Part shown: one piece after another, positions 60,109-64,000 of the stretch
Layout: every line of letters begins with the position of its first letter
How positions within the stretch are numbered: position 1 is the stretch's first letter
Assembly (NCBI GenBank): GCA_054601695.1
Contig: BAAHQB010000022.1
Span: 62,001 to 126,000 of the forward strand
Direction: 5' to 3'
DNA: 64,000 nucleotides
From: Amorphochlora amoebiformis
Taxonomy: Eukaryota; Cercozoa; Chlorarachniophyceae
The notes under the pieces: generated by a model
Told to the model about the DNA's origin: nothing
Seen by the model: the letters and a program-made list of their open reading frames with translations, nothing else
Database searches by the model: none
Translations under genes and position numbers: made by a program

Positions 60109-60662
60109 CATATGTAGTGTATATGTGTATACATTCTCCTTATACCTTAGTCTCATCCCTAGCCCTAACCCCAATCCTAACCCTAACCCTAACCCTAACC
60201 CTAACCCTAACCTTAAGCGAACCGTAACCCTCACCCTAACCCTAACCCTAACCCTGATCTAGGGTGAGCTATAACCCCTTACCCAAGCTCAAACGTCTTA
60301 GGGTTAGGGTTAAGGTTAGGTTAGGGTTAGGTAGGTTTGAGGGAATTTATGATTACCAACGCCTAATCTAATCCTAACCCTAACCCCAATCCTTACCCTA
60401 ACCCTACCCCTAACACCCTAAGGCAACGTCTAAGCTTCAGGCTGATTTTAAGCCTAAGCGTGTGCCTAAGGCTATGTCTAGCCTAACCCTAACCCTGACC
60501 TTAAACTAGGATAAAACACCGGAGATTGGGCTCTATAAGGGAGGTCTGGATGGACTACGATGCAATTACGGTAGTATATAAAATACTATGTATATGTATA
60601 TATATATATATATATAATATATATATATATATATGTGTGTATTTGTATGTATACATATATAC

Positions 60663-60693
<31 letters not shown>

Positions 60694-60843
60694 AATTATG
60701 TGTGTATATATGTTATATATATATATATATCATATATATATATATGTATATATATGTATACATATATGTATATGTATATACATATACACACACACATTAT
60801 GCACATATTAAATTGATTAATACATATGGCGAATGTGTGATAT

Positions 60844-61066
60844 GACCTTGATCACGCTGTCACTGAGCGTGACATGCCTGTGACGCCAAGTTCCTGGTAT
60901 GATTCTGTTCGGTCGGTTGATTTTGGACATAACTCAGGCAATTTTGATGAATGTTGTTGTCACGAGCATCATCATCTTAACGATTTTCGTCAACGTTCAG
61001 TTAGCTCTCTTTTAGGAAAACCCTATTGGTGTATCCAAGATGAATATGAATATATATGTACGTGTG
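60844..61066 (+). other. Unrecognised coding-like segment
   Basis: About 70 codons open on the plus strand with unbiased amino acid use, including ECCCHEHHHLNDF and KPYWCIQDEYEY, before running into a TA tract. The His/Cys cluster is suggestive of metal binding but matches no family I know. No acceptor or start was identified with confidence. Confidence 0.35.
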
Positions 61067-61068
61067 CG

Positions 61069-61110
<42 letters not shown>

Positions 61111-61329
61111 TTTATTTATGTATCTACACGCATATACACATATACACATACACATAATGCACATGTAGATGCATGTGCACATGTATATGTAAATGTAAAC
61201 GTATAGTATATATGTATATGTATATATAAGTCTTCACACATATATACACACATATATGTGTGTGTGTGTATAAAAGCATATGGCACATTATAAAAAGAGC
61301 GTCGAGGCTATTGTCAATGTCGTAGAAAA

Positions 61330-61555
61330 CTATTTTTCTTTCTCTTCCTTCATCTCTTTCTCTCCCTCTCTCTTTCTCTCCCTCTCTCTTTCTTCTCCCT
61401 CCCTCCTCTCTCTCTCCTCCGTCTTTCTCTCTCTCTCTCTCCTCCCTCTTTCTCTCTCTCTCTCTCCTCCCTCTTTCTCTCTCTCCTCTCTCTGAACTTT
61501 CTCTGTGTCCTCCTCTCTCTCTCTCTCTCTTCTCTCTATCCTCTCTCTGGCTCAA
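61330..61555. repeat. (CT)n polypyrimidine tract
   Basis: CT/CCT-rich repeat with about 30-bp higher-order periodicity (TCTCTCCTCCCTCTTTCTCT). Followed by TTCTAG at 61600-61605, it would make a strong polypyrimidine tract for an acceptor on the plus strand. Confidence 0.8.
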
Positions 61556-61569
61556 TCTCCACTTGTAAT

Positions 61570-61804
61570 ATTTACGAACTATGTGTCGATCGGGCACTCT
61601 TCTAGTTTTTTCCCGAATTGTTTATTCTTCGCTGTTCGAAGAAGCCGTCCCAAGGATTTTCCCATCTTAGTTTCCCCGCACAAACCTACTCTAGCTACTG
61701 AGTATTCTATTGCTAGGGTCTCGAGTGTGCTTAAATTTGCATGTTATGAATTCATGAAACCTGAGTCAATTCTCCAGCTTACACGAATTCTAGGAATTAG
61801 CTAG
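61570..61804 (+). other. Unrecognised coding-like segment at the end of the plus-strand unit
   Basis: A plus-strand frame open to a TAG at 61804 (ending LQLTRILGIS) covers ordinary-composition sequence just after the polypyrimidine tract. A second frame starting at the acceptor TTCTAG|TTTTTTCC (61606) begins FFPELFILRCSKK and stops near 61702. Neither has a recognised homologue; one could be the last exon of the transporter. Confidence 0.3.
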
Positions 61805-62243
61805 ACTCGTTACATTCTACTATGATATAACTTAGTTTAGCACTTACTAGTATTAATTTAGCACTTACTAGTAATATTCTAGATTCACAAGATCTAGAAG
61901 ATATTACTATGATTATCTAGTCATGATCGTGCGTTGAAACGTCGAAAGTCAAGACTCATCGACAGTATAATTTGGTATTACTATGATTATCTAATCATGT
62001 CATGTGTTAAAGGTCAAACCTTCAATTGAAGTCAAGGCTTATCGACGGTAAATATAATTTATAATTTGGTTCAGGGTCGAGATTCTAGAGATTCTTAAAT
62101 TGATCATTAGCAAAACAATCTAGACTATAATACTAGTAATAGTACCTATCGTCGGCAACTGCTATCATCGAGGCCAGACTAGCTGTATCCGCCGAGATTT
62201 TAGAATTATGAGATCCTAGAGATCATGATTATGATGTCATGTG

Positions 62244-62468
62244 TCAGCGACGCTGGCCGGCTTGGCTCTTGAGATGTTCTGCACTCTCTCTGCCGGTGGC
62301 GTTGACCAATGACGCGAACACTCCTCCTTCCTTCTAAGTTATAATATACTCAATTTGACTTACGTCACATACTATACATACAAAATTATGCATCTAGTTT
62401 ACGTGTATATTAACGTGAATATTCCATTTATGCATTAATTATATAATATATATATATATATATTCATA

Positions 62469-62506
<38 letters not shown>

Positions 62507-62554
62507 TTTATATATATATGTATACCCATAGGTATATATGTGTATACATATATG

Positions 62555-62605
<51 letters not shown>

Positions 62606-62667
62606 TTCTCGCAGGTGTTATATACATAATTGTATATATATATATGTATATATATATATATGTATAG

Positions 62668-62710
<43 letters not shown>

Positions 62711-62717
62711 CACACGG

Positions 62718-62753
<36 letters not shown>

Positions 62754-62781
62754 GACATATATGTAATATATATATACACAT

Positions 62782-62831
<50 letters not shown>

Positions 62832-62854
62832 GCAACACATATACATGCGCACTC

Positions 62855-62949
<95 letters not shown>

Positions 62950-63031
62950 CATTTAGTGTTGTGTGTATAATGTGTAGCATTTACCTTTTCGAGAAGTATT
63001 TAGATATACATGCAATACATATACATGCATT

Positions 63032-63073
<42 letters not shown>

Positions 63074-63354
63074 GTGTTATGTGTATAATGTGTAGCATTT
63101 ACCTTTTCGAGAAGATCCGCAGGCGTTCCGAACTCGGCGACACGCCCATTATCCATCACTAGAACCTAATCAATATTCATGTATGTATATATGTATATAT
63201 ATATATGTGTATGTGTGCAAATATATATGTGTACATGTTTATTTATACATATATATATATATATATGATATATACGCATATATGTATGTATATGTATGTA
63301 TGTACGCTCTGTATATATATACACTAAGATATATGTATAATCATACATACACTC

Positions 63355-63385
<31 letters not shown>

Positions 63386-63394
63386 CAAAACACT

Positions 63395-63441
<47 letters not shown>

Positions 63442-63519
63442 GCGAACGTACTTTATCACTATCAACGATAGTTTGCAAGCGGTGTGCTATAGTTAACTGC
63501 GTTGTCGCCTTAAACTCGG
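62244..63519 (-). CDS. ABCC (MRP)-type ABC transporter, C-terminal end
   Basis: Three minus-strand exons, 63452-63519, 63103-63165 and 62244-62333, join in phase to the last 73 codons or so of a full-length ABC exporter; the rest lies beyond the right edge. Visible are the H-loop of the second nucleotide-binding domain ([18 protein letters not shown]), the D-loop-following strand [21 protein letters not shown], and a tail [14 protein letters not shown], all typical of ABCC/MRP C-termini (family wording: TIAHRLNTIMDSDRVLVLD). The stop is at 62244-62246. The introns 62334-63102 and 63166-63451 are TA-rich. ABCB is the alternative, but the ALV.ATG tail favours ABCC. Confidence 0.85.
62595..63115. 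repeat. Copies of the ABCC donor region
   Basis: The exon end plus donor on the minus strand, CTTCTCGAAAAG|GTAAATG (63097-63115), and the 35 bp beyond it recur almost unchanged at about 62958-62997. A weaker copy, GCGAGAAGGTAAATA, lies near 62600-62615. A CATGCAAYACATATACATGC motif next to the copies also repeats (62829 and 63009). Confidence 0.8.

Positions 63520-64000
<481 letters not shown>

Larger units (their letters stand above)
59751..62243. other. Unresolved 3' part of the transporter and spacer
   Basis: 59760-60500 is CCCTAA/TTAGGG sequence interrupted by a TA tract. 60544-60570 is a possible 27-nt exon (VWMDYDAIT) in the right phase with acceptor and donor. 60580-60820 is TA repeat. 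60840-61060 and 61590-61804 are ordinary-composition segments with open plus-strand frames that I do not recognise. 61330-61550 is a (CT)n tract. From about 61800 the sequence becomes CTAG-rich, like the other gene-end spacers, suggesting that the plus-strand transcription unit ends near 61804. Confidence 0.5.

Overview
This is nuclear DNA from an intron-rich eukaryotic microbe. Seven protein genes can be rebuilt by reading exons across GT-AG (occasionally GC-AG) introns; almost all of the long apparent ORFs are translated (TA)n microsatellites and not genes. The species cannot be named from sequence alone. A plant/protist-type organellar DNA polymerase whose N-terminus looks like a signal peptide followed by an Arg/Ser-rich transit peptide suggests a protist with a complex (secondary) plastid. 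Very high intron density and vertebrate-type TTAGGG motifs fit that but do not prove it.

Layout. RFC4 clamp-loader subunit (minus, 442-3481, 10 exons); POP-type family A DNA polymerase (plus, 3647-28597, 46 exons over 25 kb); ubiquitin-activating enzyme E1 (minus, 29828-40215, 29 exons); Acinus-like SAP/RNA-binding splicing factor (plus, about 40334-49057); two-RRM hnRNP/DAZAP1-like protein (minus, 50002-51353, 5 exons, short introns only); AAAP amino-acid transporter (plus, 51482 to at least 59750, 23 or more exons); and the 3' end of an ABCC-type ABC transporter (minus, 62244-63519, entering from the right edge). Reading phase is kept through every junction of the RFC4, POP, E1 and hnRNP models and through the first 23 transporter exons. 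The Acinus 3' half and the transporter C-terminus are tentative.

Organisation. The genes alternate strand without exception. Head-to-head pairs share short spacers (165, 118 and 128 bp), while tail-to-tail pairs are separated by about 0.4-1.2 kb of CTAG-rich, TA-repeat-poor DNA. The (TA)n tracts, telomere-like CCCTAA/TTAGGG arrays and minisatellites lie almost entirely inside introns.

The most unusual signal is that many introns carry tandem or dispersed copies of their own splice-site-containing boundary (exon end plus donor, or acceptor plus exon start), in all four of the TA-inflated genes POP, E1, Acinus and the transporter and also in the ABCC gene. In addition, two different E1 introns share a 3' half of about 115 bp. 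Together these suggest an active intron growth or intron gain process. No CRISPR, operon, prophage, rRNA or tRNA was seen.
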